This document shows, piece by piece, positions 1-8,155 of a stretch of 64,000 nt of DNA. Source of the stretch: Halobacterium sp. KA-4 (GTDB taxonomy: Archaea > Halobacteriota > Halobacteria > Halobacteriales > Halobacteriaceae); NCBI RefSeq assembly GCF_021028995.1, contig NZ_JAJJZG010000006.1, positions 62,001 through 126,000 on the forward strand. The letters are read 5' to 3'. Position 1 is the first letter of the stretch. Each line of letters starts with the position of its first letter. Under the pieces are notes generated by a model. The model had not been told where the DNA came from, did no database searches, and was given only the letters and a program-made list of their open reading frames with translations. The translations under genes and the position numbers were made by a program.

Positions 1-663
1 ACGACGCCGTACCCGCCTGGCGTGACGGCGGACGGCGTCTCGAACGCGTCCGCGCTTGTCGACGCGCACCGCGACCACGTCACCACGTACGGCGCTGTCG
101 TCACGTCGAACGGCACGACGACGGTGCGAATCGGCGGCGAACCACGGACAGTCGAGACGAACGCGACGGCTCGTTCGACGCCCAATCTGACTCGAATTCA
201 CGTTGTCTCGTGGGGCGTTCGCGTCAGTGGGAACGAGACCGCACCGGAGCGCTACGAGGTGTACGCCAACGAGACGACGGTGTTGGAGCGAATCGCGTAC
301 GAGAACGAGACCTCGGTCCGCGTTGAGCGCCGGGGCGACGCACCAATCGTCGTCGAGCGCGTGGTTCGCGCGCAGCCGCTCCGGGCTGCGCTCGAATCAC
401 TGGACTTCGAGGTCGTCGGGACCGAGCGACGGAACGGCCGGACCGTGACGACGCTGAGCGCTGACGAGACGACGCTAAGCGACGACGACCCCTCGCGGAA
501 CGCCGCGACGCTGGAGGTCGCAGCCAGCGGGCGCGTGCTCTCGCTGTCCACGGTTCGCGACCAGAACACGACGACGGCCGTCGGGCGGCGGACGCTCGAC
601 GTGACGTGGTCGAACGCGACGACTGTCGAGCCGCCCGCGTGGGTGCGAAACCGGAGTCAGTAG
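1..663 (+). CDS. Secreted haloarchaeal lipoprotein-type protein (DUF7537-like), 5' end missing
   Basis: The reading frame is open from the first base, so the start codon and any signal peptide lie outside the window; the GTG at 22 is probably internal. The visible 220 residues are rich in Asn, Thr and Asp with many possible N-glycosylation sequons (NAS, NAT, NET, NTT), as expected for a protein outside the cell. The opening Tyr-Pro-Pro-Gly-Val and the 'VDAHRD' stretch resemble the start of the mature part of haloarchaeal DUF7537 lipoproteins, of which a second, complete example lies at 44327-45097. The function is unknown. Its 3' end overlaps the convergent DUF420 gene by seven bases. Confidence 0.65.
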   Translation, partial: TTPYPPGVTADGVSNASALVDAHRDHVTTYGAVVTSNGTTTVRIGGEPRTVETNATARSTPNLTRIHVVSWGVRVSGNETAPERYEVYANETTVLERIAYENETSVRVERRGDAPIVVERVVRAQPLRAALESLDFEVVGTERRNGRTVTTLSADETTLSDDDPSRNAATLEVAASGRVLSLSTVRDQNTTTAVGRRTLDVTWSNATTVEPPAWVRNRSQ

Positions 664-1220
664 AGCACGTACAACAGGAGGTAGACGACGATGCCGAGCG
701 CGAACGACACCAGCCACAGCGACGCCGCGACGCGACCGACCTTCGCGTGCTTCGTCGCCGGAATCTCGTTCACCGGGCGGTTGCCCGCGAGCAACAGCGC
801 GTAGTAGACCAGCGGAATCGACACCATCGCCAGTCCCATGTGGACAATCAAAATCGGGAGGTAGACGTACGTGTAGATGACGTCCGGGCCCGCGAATCCC
901 GTCGTCCCCTCGACGACGATACGGTAGAGGTAGAACGCGAGGAACAGCACGAACAGCAGCGTCGACGTCAACATCGCGGCCTTGTGGCGCTTCACGTCCC
1001 CGTTCTGAATCGCACGCCAGCCGACGGCGATGGTGACGATAGCGGCCGCACTGAGCGCGGCGTTCACGGTCGGGAGCGCGTGCAGAACCGCGTCCGGCGC
1101 GTGCGGCACCGCGGACGCGGGGACGAACCCGCGGACGGCGGCGATTACGAGCGCGAGCGACGCCACCGAGAGCACCGCGGTCAGCGAGCGAACGTGCCGC
1201 CGCGCGAACCCGTCTGTCAT
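657..1220 (-). CDS. DUF420 membrane protein (CtaM/YozB-like)
   Basis: 187 residues with about five hydrophobic membrane segments and His residues near the membrane faces (in DVKRHK and LIVHMG). The family includes CtaM/YozB, which is needed for maturation of a heme-copper oxidase in some Firmicutes; a similar role here is inference. I chose the ATG at 1220 (MTDGFARR); an in-frame ATG at 1247 is possible. The frame stays open upstream through the tRNA-Leu gene, which cannot be coding. No oxidase gene is visible nearby. Confidence 0.8.
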   Translation of the reverse strand: MTDGFARRHVRSLTAVLSVASLALVIAAVRGFVPASAVPHAPDAVLHALPTVNAALSAAAIVTIAVGWRAIQNGDVKRHKAAMLTSTLLFVLFLAFYLYRIVVEGTTGFAGPDVIYTYVYLPILIVHMGLAMVSIPLVYYALLLAGNRPVNEIPATKHAKVGRVAASLWLVSFALGIVVYLLLYVLY

Positions 1221-1294
1221 GGTCGGCGGTTCGGACGCGCGCCCCATAGCGGTTTCCGTGTCGGCGACTCGCAGGGGACGGCCAAATCGTAGGG

Positions 1295-1303
1295 GTTTTA
1301 ATT
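1295..1303 (+). promoter_or_regulatory. Probable TATA element for tRNA-Leu
   Basis: A T/A-rich stretch (gttttaatt) in otherwise GC-rich sequence, about 43 bases upstream of the mature tRNA 5' end. This would give a precursor with a short leader. Placed by spacing only. Confidence 0.4.
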
Positions 1304-1341
1304 GGTCGGCGGGTACGGTGGATTGCAAACGCACGTAGCGA

Positions 1342-1426
<85 letters not shown>

Positions 1427-1433
1427 TCGCTAG

Positions 1434-1450
1434 GGTGGACAAAGTCCACC
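1434..1450 (+). terminator. Hairpin just downstream of tRNA-Leu
   Basis: A perfect 7-base inverted repeat with a 3-base loop (GGTGGAC-AAA-GTCCACC) eight bases after the tRNA 3' end. It could help 3' processing or termination, but there is no T run after it, and T runs are the usual archaeal signal. Confidence 0.35.
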
Positions 1451-1543
1451 GACGCCGAGACGGCTTCGTCGTCGAGGCAACGCGATGCACGGTGATATCC
1501 CCTCTGGGACATCACCCACGCAAAATTCTGCTGACCTAACACT

Positions 1544-1563
1544 CGACAGCAGCGCTGCTGTCG
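1544..1563. repeat. 20-base perfect palindrome
   Basis: CGACAGCAGCGCTGCTGTCG reads the same on both strands with no loop. It lies between tRNA-Leu and the 3' end of the small minus-strand gene at 1611. It could act as a bidirectional stop or as a binding site for a dimeric protein; no function is known. Confidence 0.8.
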
Positions 1564-1610
1564 TTGGCGTATACGCGAGTTGGCCAGCGCCGCGGCCGGC
1601 AGGAAGAGAG

Positions 1611-1817
1611 TCAGTTGTCGGTCTCGGGGTCGTCGATGGCGTCGTCAAGGCCGCTCTGCTGGGTGGCGTCGGCGACGTAGTCTGCGACGTCGCGTTCGTC
1701 CGCGGCTTCGACGCGCCGGGAGTCGGCGTCGCGCTGGGATTGCGTAATCGTCTCCGTGCCGGTGAGGTCGACGAACAACGACGCGAACCGACTGTGTCGG
1801 TCAGTCGTCTGCGACAT
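1611..1817 (-). CDS. Small acidic hypothetical protein
   Basis: 68 residues beginning MSQTTDRHSRFASLF, acidic, with no cysteines and no membrane segment. The start codon overlaps the 3' end of the upstream wHTH regulator by 17 bases, so translation is probably coupled and the two are in one operon. The N-terminal RFASLFVDLTG patch is the only hydrophobic part. I do not recognise the family. It could be a partner or accessory of the regulator, but that rests only on the overlap. Confidence 0.6.
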   Translation of the reverse strand: MSQTTDRHSRFASLFVDLTGTETITQSQRDADSRRVEAADERDVADYVADATQQSGLDDAIDDPETDN

Positions 1818-2223
1818 TCGTCTGGGTGGAGAGGGAGTTGGCGAACGTGGCGCTTGCGTCGGTGTCAACGTGGTCGACGGTGAGGGCGACGCCGCTCGCG
1901 TCGACGGAGAGCGTGACGTCCTCGACGCCGCAGTCGTACTCGCTGACGTGCTTGCCGGAGCGGCGCACGCGCAGCGACTCTTCGAGGAGGCCGGCGTCCG
2001 CGAGAATGTCGACCTTGCGGTAGGCTGTCGACTGGGGGAGGTCGCACTGTTCGGAGATTTCGCCGACGGTGAGCGTGGCGTCCCGGGTGGCTTCCAGAAT
2101 CGTCCGGCAGTCGGCGTCGTCAAGCGCGTCGAGAACGTTCTGGACGTCCTCGGTGTCCGTGTGCGTGGTGGGACCGTCGTCGCAGTCGGTGCGGATGCCG
2201 GCGGGCAGCTGACTCTGACTCAT
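1801..2223 (-). CDS. Winged-helix transcriptional regulator (ArsR-like fold)
   Basis: 140 residues. After about 30 acidic, disordered residues, a winged helix follows: 'LDALDDADCRTILEA', then EISEQCDLPQSTAYRKVDIL as the helix-turn-helix and a basic wing around LRVRRSGKHVSEY. The C-terminal 45 residues look like a small beta-rich sensing or dimerisation domain. Haloarchaea have many such proteins and the target is unknown. The ATG at 2223 is preferred because the residues upstream in the frame look non-coding. Confidence 0.78.
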   Translation of the reverse strand: MSQSQLPAGIRTDCDDGPTTHTDTEDVQNVLDALDDADCRTILEATRDATLTVGEISEQCDLPQSTAYRKVDILADAGLLEESLRVRRSGKHVSEYDCGVEDVTLSVDASGVALTVDHVDTDASATFANSLSTQTNVADD

Positions 2224-2326
2224 ATTTCGTAGAATGCACTCCGGGGGGAGGAGTGTACGACCCCGGTATCGAGGGGGGTTTAAGTAAGATGGGCGGAGCG
2301 GGCCGCTCGCAGCGTAACGAGGCCAG

Positions 2327-2974
2327 TCAGGAACCCTCTTCGAGCACGTCTGCGAAGAGCTTGCGCTGGGCGGCGGTGAGGTGCTCAGTGAGCGTCGACG
2401 GCGTGATGTCGAGTTCGTCGGCGACGTCCGTGGCGTTGGCTTCGCGGGGTTGGGCGAAGTAGCCCATGTCGTAGGCGGTCTGGAGGACTTCGAGTTGGCG
2501 TTCGGTGAGCTTTCCGCGGTCGACGAACACCGTATCGCGGGGCGCGCCGCCGGTGGGCGCGCGGACGAGGCGCTGGATGTCGACCTCGGGGTAGCGGTCG
2601 CGGAACTCGCCGACGATGGTCTGGAGCTGGTCGAAGCTCTCGGCGTGGAAGACGACTTCGAGGTCGCCCGAGTGCGCAAAAAAGCGGTCGACGGGCGTGT
2701 CGAACTCGCCCAAGCAGACGCAGGGGCAGTCGGCGTCGGTGTCGTGGGTGACGCGGTAGAGGTGGCGGTCGGCGTACTCGAAGACTGGGTCGTCGTAGTC
2801 CTCCGGGACGGCGTCGGCGTCGATGAGGAACTCCGTGACGCAGTCCGCGGAATCGGCGGCCGCGACGCTCGTGGAGACGTCGCTGATGGTGGTGCTGGCG
2901 CGCTCGGAGAGGTCGGCGATGGGGCAGACCGCCGGCGCGGGGAACTCGACGGTGACGCGAATCCCGCCAGACAT
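2327..2974 (-). CDS. Bat/HTH-10 family transcriptional activator
   Basis: 215 residues. The C-terminal ~55 residues (LTERQLEVLQTAYDMGYFAQPREANATDVADEL and on) match the HTH_10 domain found in bacterio-opsin activator Bat and DmsR-type regulators. The N-terminal ~150 residues form a sensor-like region with Cys pairs (CPCVC near residue 85, CP at 17) that could bind metal or sense redox; this is inference. It lies in tandem, same strand, between a flavin-type redox protein and a wHTH gene. Confidence 0.82.
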   Translation of the reverse strand: MSGGIRVTVEFPAPAVCPIADLSERASTTISDVSTSVAAADSADCVTEFLIDADAVPEDYDDPVFEYADRHLYRVTHDTDADCPCVCLGEFDTPVDRFFAHSGDLEVVFHAESFDQLQTIVGEFRDRYPEVDIQRLVRAPTGGAPRDTVFVDRGKLTERQLEVLQTAYDMGYFAQPREANATDVADELDITPSTLTEHLTAAQRKLFADVLEEGS

Positions 2975-3056
2975 TAGCAGCCCGTTGGCTGGCTCCGTAC
3001 TTGAGCGTGCGGGTCTATCGCGGCGGGAAAGCGTGGGTCCAGGAGAAGCAGCGCGG

Positions 3057-3521
3057 TCAGTCGTGGCGCTCGGAGAGTTCGATGTGGCGGCCGCTGATGG
3101 TGTCGGCGCGGAGTTCGTACAGTTTGATGTCGAGGTCGGGCTTGGCTTCGCCCCAGATTTCGAACAGGGGGCGCTTCGCTTCGCCGTACTGTTCGACGTG
3201 CTCGACGGTCATCTCGTCGCGGGAAATCTCGGTGAGCGTGCCGGTGACGACGACGCTCTTGTAGGTGGGTTCGTCCTCCTCGTAGACGACGAGGCGGGCG
3301 TCGGGGTTCGAGGAAAGGAACTCGCGTTTCTCGCTCTCCGGCGTGGAGACCAAGCGGAGGTAGAACGTGCGGTCGTCGGCGTCGTACCCGTAGGAGATGG
3401 GGATCGCGTACGGGTCGTCGTCGCGGGCGAGCGAGAGCACGCCGGTTTCGTGGCGGCCGAGGAGCGCGTCGGTGTCCGACTGCGTCATCTCGGTCTGCTT
3501 CTCCAGGGCCATCGTAGACAT
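3057..3521 (-). CDS. Pyridoxamine 5'-phosphate oxidase-like flavin protein
   Basis: 154 residues with the split-barrel FMN-binding pattern: ETGVLSLARDDDPYAIPISYGYD, a strand with TFYLRLVS, then KREFLSSNPDARLVVYEED and KSVVVTGTL. This is the haloarchaeal type of PPOX-family protein, which more often reduces or binds flavin/F420 substrates than makes vitamin B6. The exact substrate is not known. It starts about 25 bases after a clear TATA element, so the mRNA is probably leaderless. Confidence 0.82.
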   Translation of the reverse strand: MSTMALEKQTEMTQSDTDALLGRHETGVLSLARDDDPYAIPISYGYDADDRTFYLRLVSTPESEKREFLSSNPDARLVVYEEDEPTYKSVVVTGTLTEISRDEMTVEHVEQYGEAKRPLFEIWGEAKPDLDIKLYELRADTISGRHIELSERHD

Positions 3522-3539
3522 GTCGTGCTTGTTCGGCAG

Positions 3540-3551
3540 TATCTTTATACT
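3540..3551 (-). promoter_or_regulatory. TATA box of the PPOX-like gene
   Basis: On the minus strand the sequence reads GTATAAAGAT, centred about 25 bases from the ATG at 3521. This spacing is the classic arrangement for leaderless haloarchaeal transcripts. Confidence 0.65.
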
Positions 3552-3634
3552 TGCCTATCTGGAGTGCGGAAAACCCGGACACGCGCCGCGGGCGCGCGTA
3601 CTGCCAGCGAGGAGCGACCCGTCGAACGGAGTCG

Positions 3635-3793
3635 TTACTCGGGTGTGTCGACGGGGGAGAACGCCTCGGTGGTGACCGAAGCCCCGCAGACGACGCACCC
3701 GTTCTCGACGAGGGCGTCCCGCATCGCGGGGTTGACCTCCATGGACTCCCCGCAACTCGGGCAGACGAAGGTGAACTCCTCACTGGCGGTCAT
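3635..3793 (-). CDS. Small zinc-ribbon protein (DUF7560-like)
   Basis: 52 residues with two CxxC knuckles (CPSC near residue 11 and CVVC near 34), enough for one zinc ribbon. It has the pattern of haloarchaeal DUF7560 proteins, short orphan zinc ribbons that may bind nucleic acid or protein. The ATG at 3793 is chosen; residues further upstream in the frame look non-coding. It stands alone between two unrelated minus-strand genes. Confidence 0.7.
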   Translation of the reverse strand: MTASEEFTFVCPSCGESMEVNPAMRDALVENGCVVCGASVTTEAFSPVDTPE

Positions 3794-3878
3794 CGCTACC
3801 TGAGCGTATGCTCGCTCCGGGTAAATGAACCCCCCTGTTTCCAAACGTCTGAGAACAACTCCTTCGCGACCCAGTTCG

Positions 3879-5141
3879 TCAGCGGAATCGCCCAGTAAGT
3901 CCCGAGACACGGCGCTTCAGGCCGTCCAAGCGCTCTCCGAAGGAGGCTTCAGGACTCGACGGACCACCCCCGGACGCATCCGTCGAGCGCTCCGGGAGCA
4001 CCGCGCGGACGTGGTGGCGGACGACGACCAGCGCTGCGCTGACGACGAGCACCGGGAAGCCCGCGAGTGCGACGGTCGAGAGGGGTTCGACCGAGGGCGA
4101 CACCTGCACGCCGAGTCCGTACGCGACGTAGACGCAGCCGACGAGCACGGTGACGGTGGCGGCCGCGACGGCGAACCCGACCCGGCGCGTGCGGGCGGCA
4201 AGGTGCGTGCAGAACGCCTCGACTTTCCCCGCGACGTGTGTCGCGGCGTCCCCGTGGGATTCGCTGGTGCCCGCGCGCTGGACGGCCGCGGTCTGCTCGC
4301 GCGTGAACGCGGCGAGCCCGGGTCGTGGCGCGACGGCGGCGTGGACGGCCACGCCTGCCGCGATAGCCGTGCCGACGGCGACCGCAGCGACGCCGACGCT
4401 GACGGTGCCAGTGAGCACGATTCGGGAGCCGGTTGGCGGGCGGAAGACCGCGACGACCGCAAGCGTCGCGGCGAGCAGGAACGCCGTGAGGCCGAGCACG
4501 CGCCACGCGACGGCACGGACGCCGTCGAGTGCGTCGAGGTGGGCGTCGAGCAGCGTCTCGGTTCCGGTGACGGCCGACGTGCTCGCCTCGAACGGTTCGG
4601 GGTCGGGCCGGCGGTCCCCGGGCGTCCCGCCGGGCGGGACATCGAACGCAAGCGGGTCGGCGACCGCGTCCTCGACGAGGCGGGCGGGCGTCGTGTACTC
4701 CACGCGGAGGTCCGCGGCGACGGCCTCGGGCAGCCGGTAGAGTGAGTCGTCGCGGCGCGCGTCGTCCATCCCCAGCGAGAGCAACGACACGTGGTCGAGG
4801 GCGGGCTGGACGTTCGTGAGCGTGACGACGCCCCACTCGCCTGCGGGCTCCTCGATATCAGTATAGCGGGCGACCTCGCTGCTGTCTGCGGTTGTCGCCC
4901 ACACCTGACCGACGCAGCGCAGGCCGAACTCGTGGTGAAAGAAGACGTAGTCGCCGCGGTCGAGGGCCGTGAGGACGTCCGTGTTGCGGGTCGCCCACGC
5001 GTGCGTGTCGGCGAGGCTGCGGAGGAGGTCCGAGACCGCGGGCGGCTCCGCGGCGGTCGCGTACCCCTTCCCGAAGGCGTCGGTGAGGTCCTCGCTGGTC
5101 AGCGAGGCGAGGTAGACGCTGTCAGCGAAGTCGGCGGGCAT
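3879..5141 (-). CDS. Membrane protein with N-terminal PUA/EVE-like domain
   Basis: 420 residues. Residues 1-150 are soluble and contain ALDRGDYVFFHHEFGLRCVG followed by a beta-rich stretch and WGVVTLTNVQ, which resembles the PUA/EVE-like fold used to read modified bases. Residues ~205-260 hold two membrane segments, a cytosolic helix with EQTAAVQRAGTSESHGDA follows, then two more membrane segments at ~315-365. The tail is basic (LKRRVSGLTGRFR). A TATA-like element lies at 5161-5172. I do not know a named family with this layout; the PUA assignment is by eye. Confidence 0.6.
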   Translation of the reverse strand: MPADFADSVYLASLTSEDLTDAFGKGYATAAEPPAVSDLLRSLADTHAWATRNTDVLTALDRGDYVFFHHEFGLRCVGQVWATTADSSEVARYTDIEEPAGEWGVVTLTNVQPALDHVSLLSLGMDDARRDDSLYRLPEAVAADLRVEYTTPARLVEDAVADPLAFDVPPGGTPGDRRPDPEPFEASTSAVTGTETLLDAHLDALDGVRAVAWRVLGLTAFLLAATLAVVAVFRPPTGSRIVLTGTVSVGVAAVAVGTAIAAGVAVHAAVAPRPGLAAFTREQTAAVQRAGTSESHGDAATHVAGKVEAFCTHLAARTRRVGFAVAAATVTVLVGCVYVAYGLGVQVSPSVEPLSTVALAGFPVLVVSAALVVVRHHVRAVLPERSTDASGGGPSSPEASFGERLDGLKRRVSGLTGRFR

Positions 5142-5247
5142 ACGGGAGCGCTGACGCCGCGGGTACTTAACTGTCGCCCGCGAGATTTCTGGCGGTTACG
5201 GCCGGCAAGCGGGGTATTAAAATGTCGGCACCTCCATACGGCAGGGT

Positions 5248-5742
5248 ATGCCGAAGTATTCGACCGGCGGTGCCAGCGGCGGCGGGGGCGGACAGACCTG
5301 CGAGCTCTGCGGGTCGTCCGCCGACTCCCTCCATACCGCGGACGTCGCGGGGGCGGAGCTCACGGTCTGCCCCGACTGCGCGAGCAGCCACGACGAGAGC
5401 CCCGACCGGACTCCGGACGAGGACCAGGAACGCAAGAAGCAGGCCGCACAGAACACGGCCCGCGCGCTCGACCAGGCGACCGGCGACTCCAGTCACTGGG
5501 AGGAGAACGGCACCGACTACGAGCGCGACCAGCTCCCGTACCTCGTCTCGGACTACGGCGAGCGCGTCGTCCGCGCGCGCCAGGAGGCCGGCCTCCAGCG
5601 CGAGGAACTCGCCGAGGAACTCGACATCGACGAGTCAGACCTGCTCGCGGTCGAGCAGGCACGCGCGACGCAGGCGAGCGTCGGCGGGTCGGTCGTCGCG
5701 GCGCTCGAAGCGCGCCTAGACGTGGAACTCAGCGACGAGTAA
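5248..5742 (+). CDS. Multiprotein bridging factor 1 (aMBF1)
   Basis: 164 residues. A glycine-rich N-terminus leads into a zinc ribbon (CELC near residue 18, CPDC near 42), then a charged linker, and a Cro-like helix-turn-helix near residues 100-155 (RVVRARQEAGLQREELAEEL, IDESDLLAVEQ). This is the archaeal MBF1 architecture; archaeal MBF1 is linked to ribosome and transcription functions. A TATA element (tattaaaa, 5214-5222) sits about 30 bases before the ATG, implying a leaderless mRNA. Confidence 0.9.
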   Translation: MPKYSTGGASGGGGGQTCELCGSSADSLHTADVAGAELTVCPDCASSHDESPDRTPDEDQERKKQAAQNTARALDQATGDSSHWEENGTDYERDQLPYLVSDYGERVVRARQEAGLQREELAEELDIDESDLLAVEQARATQASVGGSVVAALEARLDVELSDE

Positions 5743-5815
5743 GCCGAACGCGGCCTGGTCGCGGCGGCGGCCGGGAATTAGTCATCTTTTTTCAGGCGAG
5801 ACGCGTTGGTGGCGT

Positions 5816-6940
5816 ATGGACCTCTCCGCCGAGCAGCGCCAGATTCGGGACGCCGTCCGGGACTTCGCGACCGAAGAGATTCGCCCGACGGCGGCCGACG
5901 CCGACCGCGAGCAAGAGTTCACCGAGGACGTCTGGGACGGCCTCGCCGAGATGGGGATGACCGCGATGACCGTTCCGGAGGCGTACGGCGGCCTGGACGT
6001 GGACAGCCTCACGTACAGCGTCGTCAACGAGGAGGTCGCGTACGGCGCACTGTCGGTGGCGACTGCGCTCTCCGTGCACTGCCTCGCGACGTCGTGCATC
6101 GCGGAGTTTGGCAGCGACGACCTCAAGTCGGAGTGGCTGCCGGAGATGGCCGACGGCCGGCCCGTCGGCGCGTTCGCGCTCTCGGAGCCCGACGCCGGCT
6201 CGAACCCCGCGCAGATGACCACCGAAGCCGTCCGCGACGGTGACGAGTACGTGCTGAACGGGAAGAAGCAGTGGATTACGAACGGCCAGCGCGCCGGCGT
6301 CGCCATCGTCTTCGCGAAGGTGGACGGCGACGACGACAAGATAACGCAGTTCCTCGTGCCCAAGGACACCGACGGCATCGAGGTCGGGAAGAAGGAGGAC
6401 AAACTCGGCCTGCGCGCCAGCGACACCACCGCGTTGCTGTTCGACGACTGCCGGATTCCCGCCGAATACCGGCTCACCGAGGAAGGCAAGGGGATGTCCG
6501 CGGCGCTGCACATCCTGACTGGTGGCCGCATCGGCATCGCGTCGCAGGCCGTCGGGCTCGCGCAGGCCGGCCTCGACGCTGCGCTCTCGTACGCCGACCA
6601 GCGCGAGCAGTTCGACCAGAAGCTCTCGGCGATTCAGACGATTCGACACAAACTCGCGGATATGGAGACGCAGACGCAGGCCGCGCGGCTGCTCGCGCGT
6701 GACGCCGCCCGGCGAGCCGACGCGGGCGAGGACCACCGGGACGCCGCGGCGAAGGCGAAGTACTTCGCCAGCGAGGCCGCCGTCGACGTCACCAACGAGG
6801 CCATCCAGATTCACGGCGGCTACGGCTACACCACCGACTTCGACGTCGAGCGGTTCTACCGCGACTCCAAAATTACGACCATCTACGAGGGGACCTCCGA
6901 GATTCAGAAGGAGGTCATCGCGCGCGGCCTACTGGACTGA
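5816..6940 (+). CDS. Acyl-CoA dehydrogenase
   Basis: 374 residues, the usual length. It oxidises acyl-CoA to enoyl-CoA with FAD. Visible motifs: LSEPDAGSNPAQM near residue 125 (FAD binding), KQWITNG, RIGIASQAVGLAQAGLDAAL, QIHGGYGYTTDFDVERFYRD, and the near-C-terminal IYEGTSEIQ whose Glu is the typical catalytic base. Chain-length specificity cannot be read. No other beta-oxidation gene is adjacent, so it stands alone. Confidence 0.93.
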   Translation: MDLSAEQRQIRDAVRDFATEEIRPTAADADREQEFTEDVWDGLAEMGMTAMTVPEAYGGLDVDSLTYSVVNEEVAYGALSVATALSVHCLATSCIAEFGSDDLKSEWLPEMADGRPVGAFALSEPDAGSNPAQMTTEAVRDGDEYVLNGKKQWITNGQRAGVAIVFAKVDGDDDKITQFLVPKDTDGIEVGKKEDKLGLRASDTTALLFDDCRIPAEYRLTEEGKGMSAALHILTGGRIGIASQAVGLAQAGLDAALSYADQREQFDQKLSAIQTIRHKLADMETQTQAARLLARDAARRADAGEDHRDAAAKAKYFASEAAVDVTNEAIQIHGGYGYTTDFDVERFYRDSKITTIYEGTSEIQKEVIARGLLD

Positions 6941-6982
6941 GCGGCCGCACCACCTTTGGGCGAGCGCGCCGACGCTCCGGAC

Positions 6983-7267
6983 ATGACCGACACCGAGGAC
7001 TGGCAGCGCGACGTCGTCGAACCCGTGTTGCGGGTGCTCCACCAGGCGGGCGTCGCCATCACCGCGGACGTGGTCTCAACGAACCTCGACGCCGTACTCG
7101 ACGACGCGCCGACCGCCGTCGAGGTAGACGCCGCACTCGCTGAACTGGACGAGGACAACTTCGTGCGGACGTTCGCTGACACCGACGACTACTACGTGAT
7201 TACGGACCGCGGCAGCGGCCACGTCAGCAACGAACTCGAAGAAGAGGGGTTCGGCTTCGTCGACTGA
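6983..7267 (+). CDS. Small acidic protein, possible winged helix
   Basis: 94 residues starting MTDTEDWQRDV. The pattern VLRVLHQAGVAITADVV followed by 'VEVDAALAELDEDNFVRTFAD' and a final 'YYVITDRG' looks like helix-helix-wing of a compact winged helix, but there is no obvious DNA-binding charge. I chose ATG 6983 over an in-frame ATG at 6956 because the extra residues are non-typical. Unknown function; it lies 43 bases after the acyl-CoA dehydrogenase gene. Confidence 0.65.
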   Translation: MTDTEDWQRDVVEPVLRVLHQAGVAITADVVSTNLDAVLDDAPTAVEVDAALAELDEDNFVRTFADTDDYYVITDRGSGHVSNELEEEGFGFVD

Positions 7268-7309
7268 CCCACCGAAGTTGCTAACCATCGGGACAGCCTA
7301 CGCGGAGTC

Positions 7310-7828
7310 GTGACTGACTACGAGGCAGTGGTCTACGACCTCGACGGAACGCTCGTCCGGCTCGCGGTCGACTGGGCGGTCGTCGAACGCGAGGTCGCCG
7401 CGCGGCTCCGCGAAGCGGGCGTCGACCCCAGCGCGTACGACATGTGGGAGATGCTGGACGCCGCCGAGGACGCGGGCATCGGGAGCGACGTCCACGACCT
7501 CATCGCGAGCCACGAGCGCGACGGCGCGACCCGCGCGGAGCGACTGCCGGGTGCGGACGAGCTCGCGGGCCTCGACGTGCCCGCGGCGGTCTGCTCGCTG
7601 AACGCAGAGGACGCGTGCCGCACCGCGCTGGAGCGCCACGACTTGCTGGACTCGTTCCGCGTGGTCGCGGGTCGCGACACGGTTCCCGCGCGAAAACCCG
7701 ACCCGCGGGCGCTGACGTGGGTGCTGGACGAACTCGGCGTTGCGCCCGAGAACGCGCTGTTCGTCGGTGACTCGGCCTCGGACGAAGTGACTGCCGAGCG
7801 CGCAGGCACGTCGTTCCGCTGGGCGTAG
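7310..7828 (+). CDS. HAD-family phosphatase
   Basis: 172 residues with a GTG start. Motif I YDLDGTLVRL (Asp10, Asp12), motif II in AVCSLN, motif III Lys in RKPDPRALTWVL, and motif IV VGDSASDEVTAERAG are all present, so it should be an active phosphatase or phosphoglycolate phosphatase-like enzyme. The cap is short and helical. The substrate is unknown. It converges with the DUF5822 gene with no gap. Confidence 0.85.
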   Translation: MTDYEAVVYDLDGTLVRLAVDWAVVEREVAARLREAGVDPSAYDMWEMLDAAEDAGIGSDVHDLIASHERDGATRAERLPGADELAGLDVPAAVCSLNAEDACRTALERHDLLDSFRVVAGRDTVPARKPDPRALTWVLDELGVAPENALFVGDSASDEVTAERAGTSFRWA

Positions 7829-8092
7829 CTACTCCTCGACGTTCCGGCGCGCGTACCAGTACGTCGCGAGCGCCGTCAACAGCCAGACGACCGCGCCGAC
7901 GCGTACCGCGAACGACACTCGCGCGGCCCACGTCGGTAGCGTGTAGAACAGCGACAGGGCGACCACTGTGGGTGCGCCGACCACGATAGTGAGCACGAAC
8001 GTCGTCTGCATCACCCAGCCGTAGTCGACGCCCTCCGGGTCGGTCTCTTCCTGTAGCTCCGGCACACGCGAGAGCACGGTGGCCCCCGGCAT
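7829..8092 (-). CDS. DUF5822 two-helix membrane protein
   Basis: 87 residues. The N-terminal 30 are soluble and acidic (LQEETDPEGVDYGWVMQ), followed by two membrane segments and a short C-terminal YARRNVEE. It matches the haloarchaeal DUF5822 family in size and pattern; function unknown. It is divergent from panB, with 63 bases between the starts. Confidence 0.7.
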   Translation of the reverse strand: MPGATVLSRVPELQEETDPEGVDYGWVMQTTFVLTIVVGAPTVVALSLFYTLPTWAARVSFAVRVGAVVWLLTALATYWYARRNVEE

Positions 8093-8121
8093 AACTTCCC
8101 CGTTGTGCGGCCCGGTTCGCG

Positions 8122-8132
8122 TACGTTTATCA
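8122..8132 (+). promoter_or_regulatory. TATA-like element of panB
   Basis: The sequence tacgtttatca is centred about 28 bases upstream of the panB ATG at 8156, fitting a leaderless transcript. Confidence 0.45.
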
Positions 8133-8155
8133 CGACGCCGGCGCGACCACGAAGT

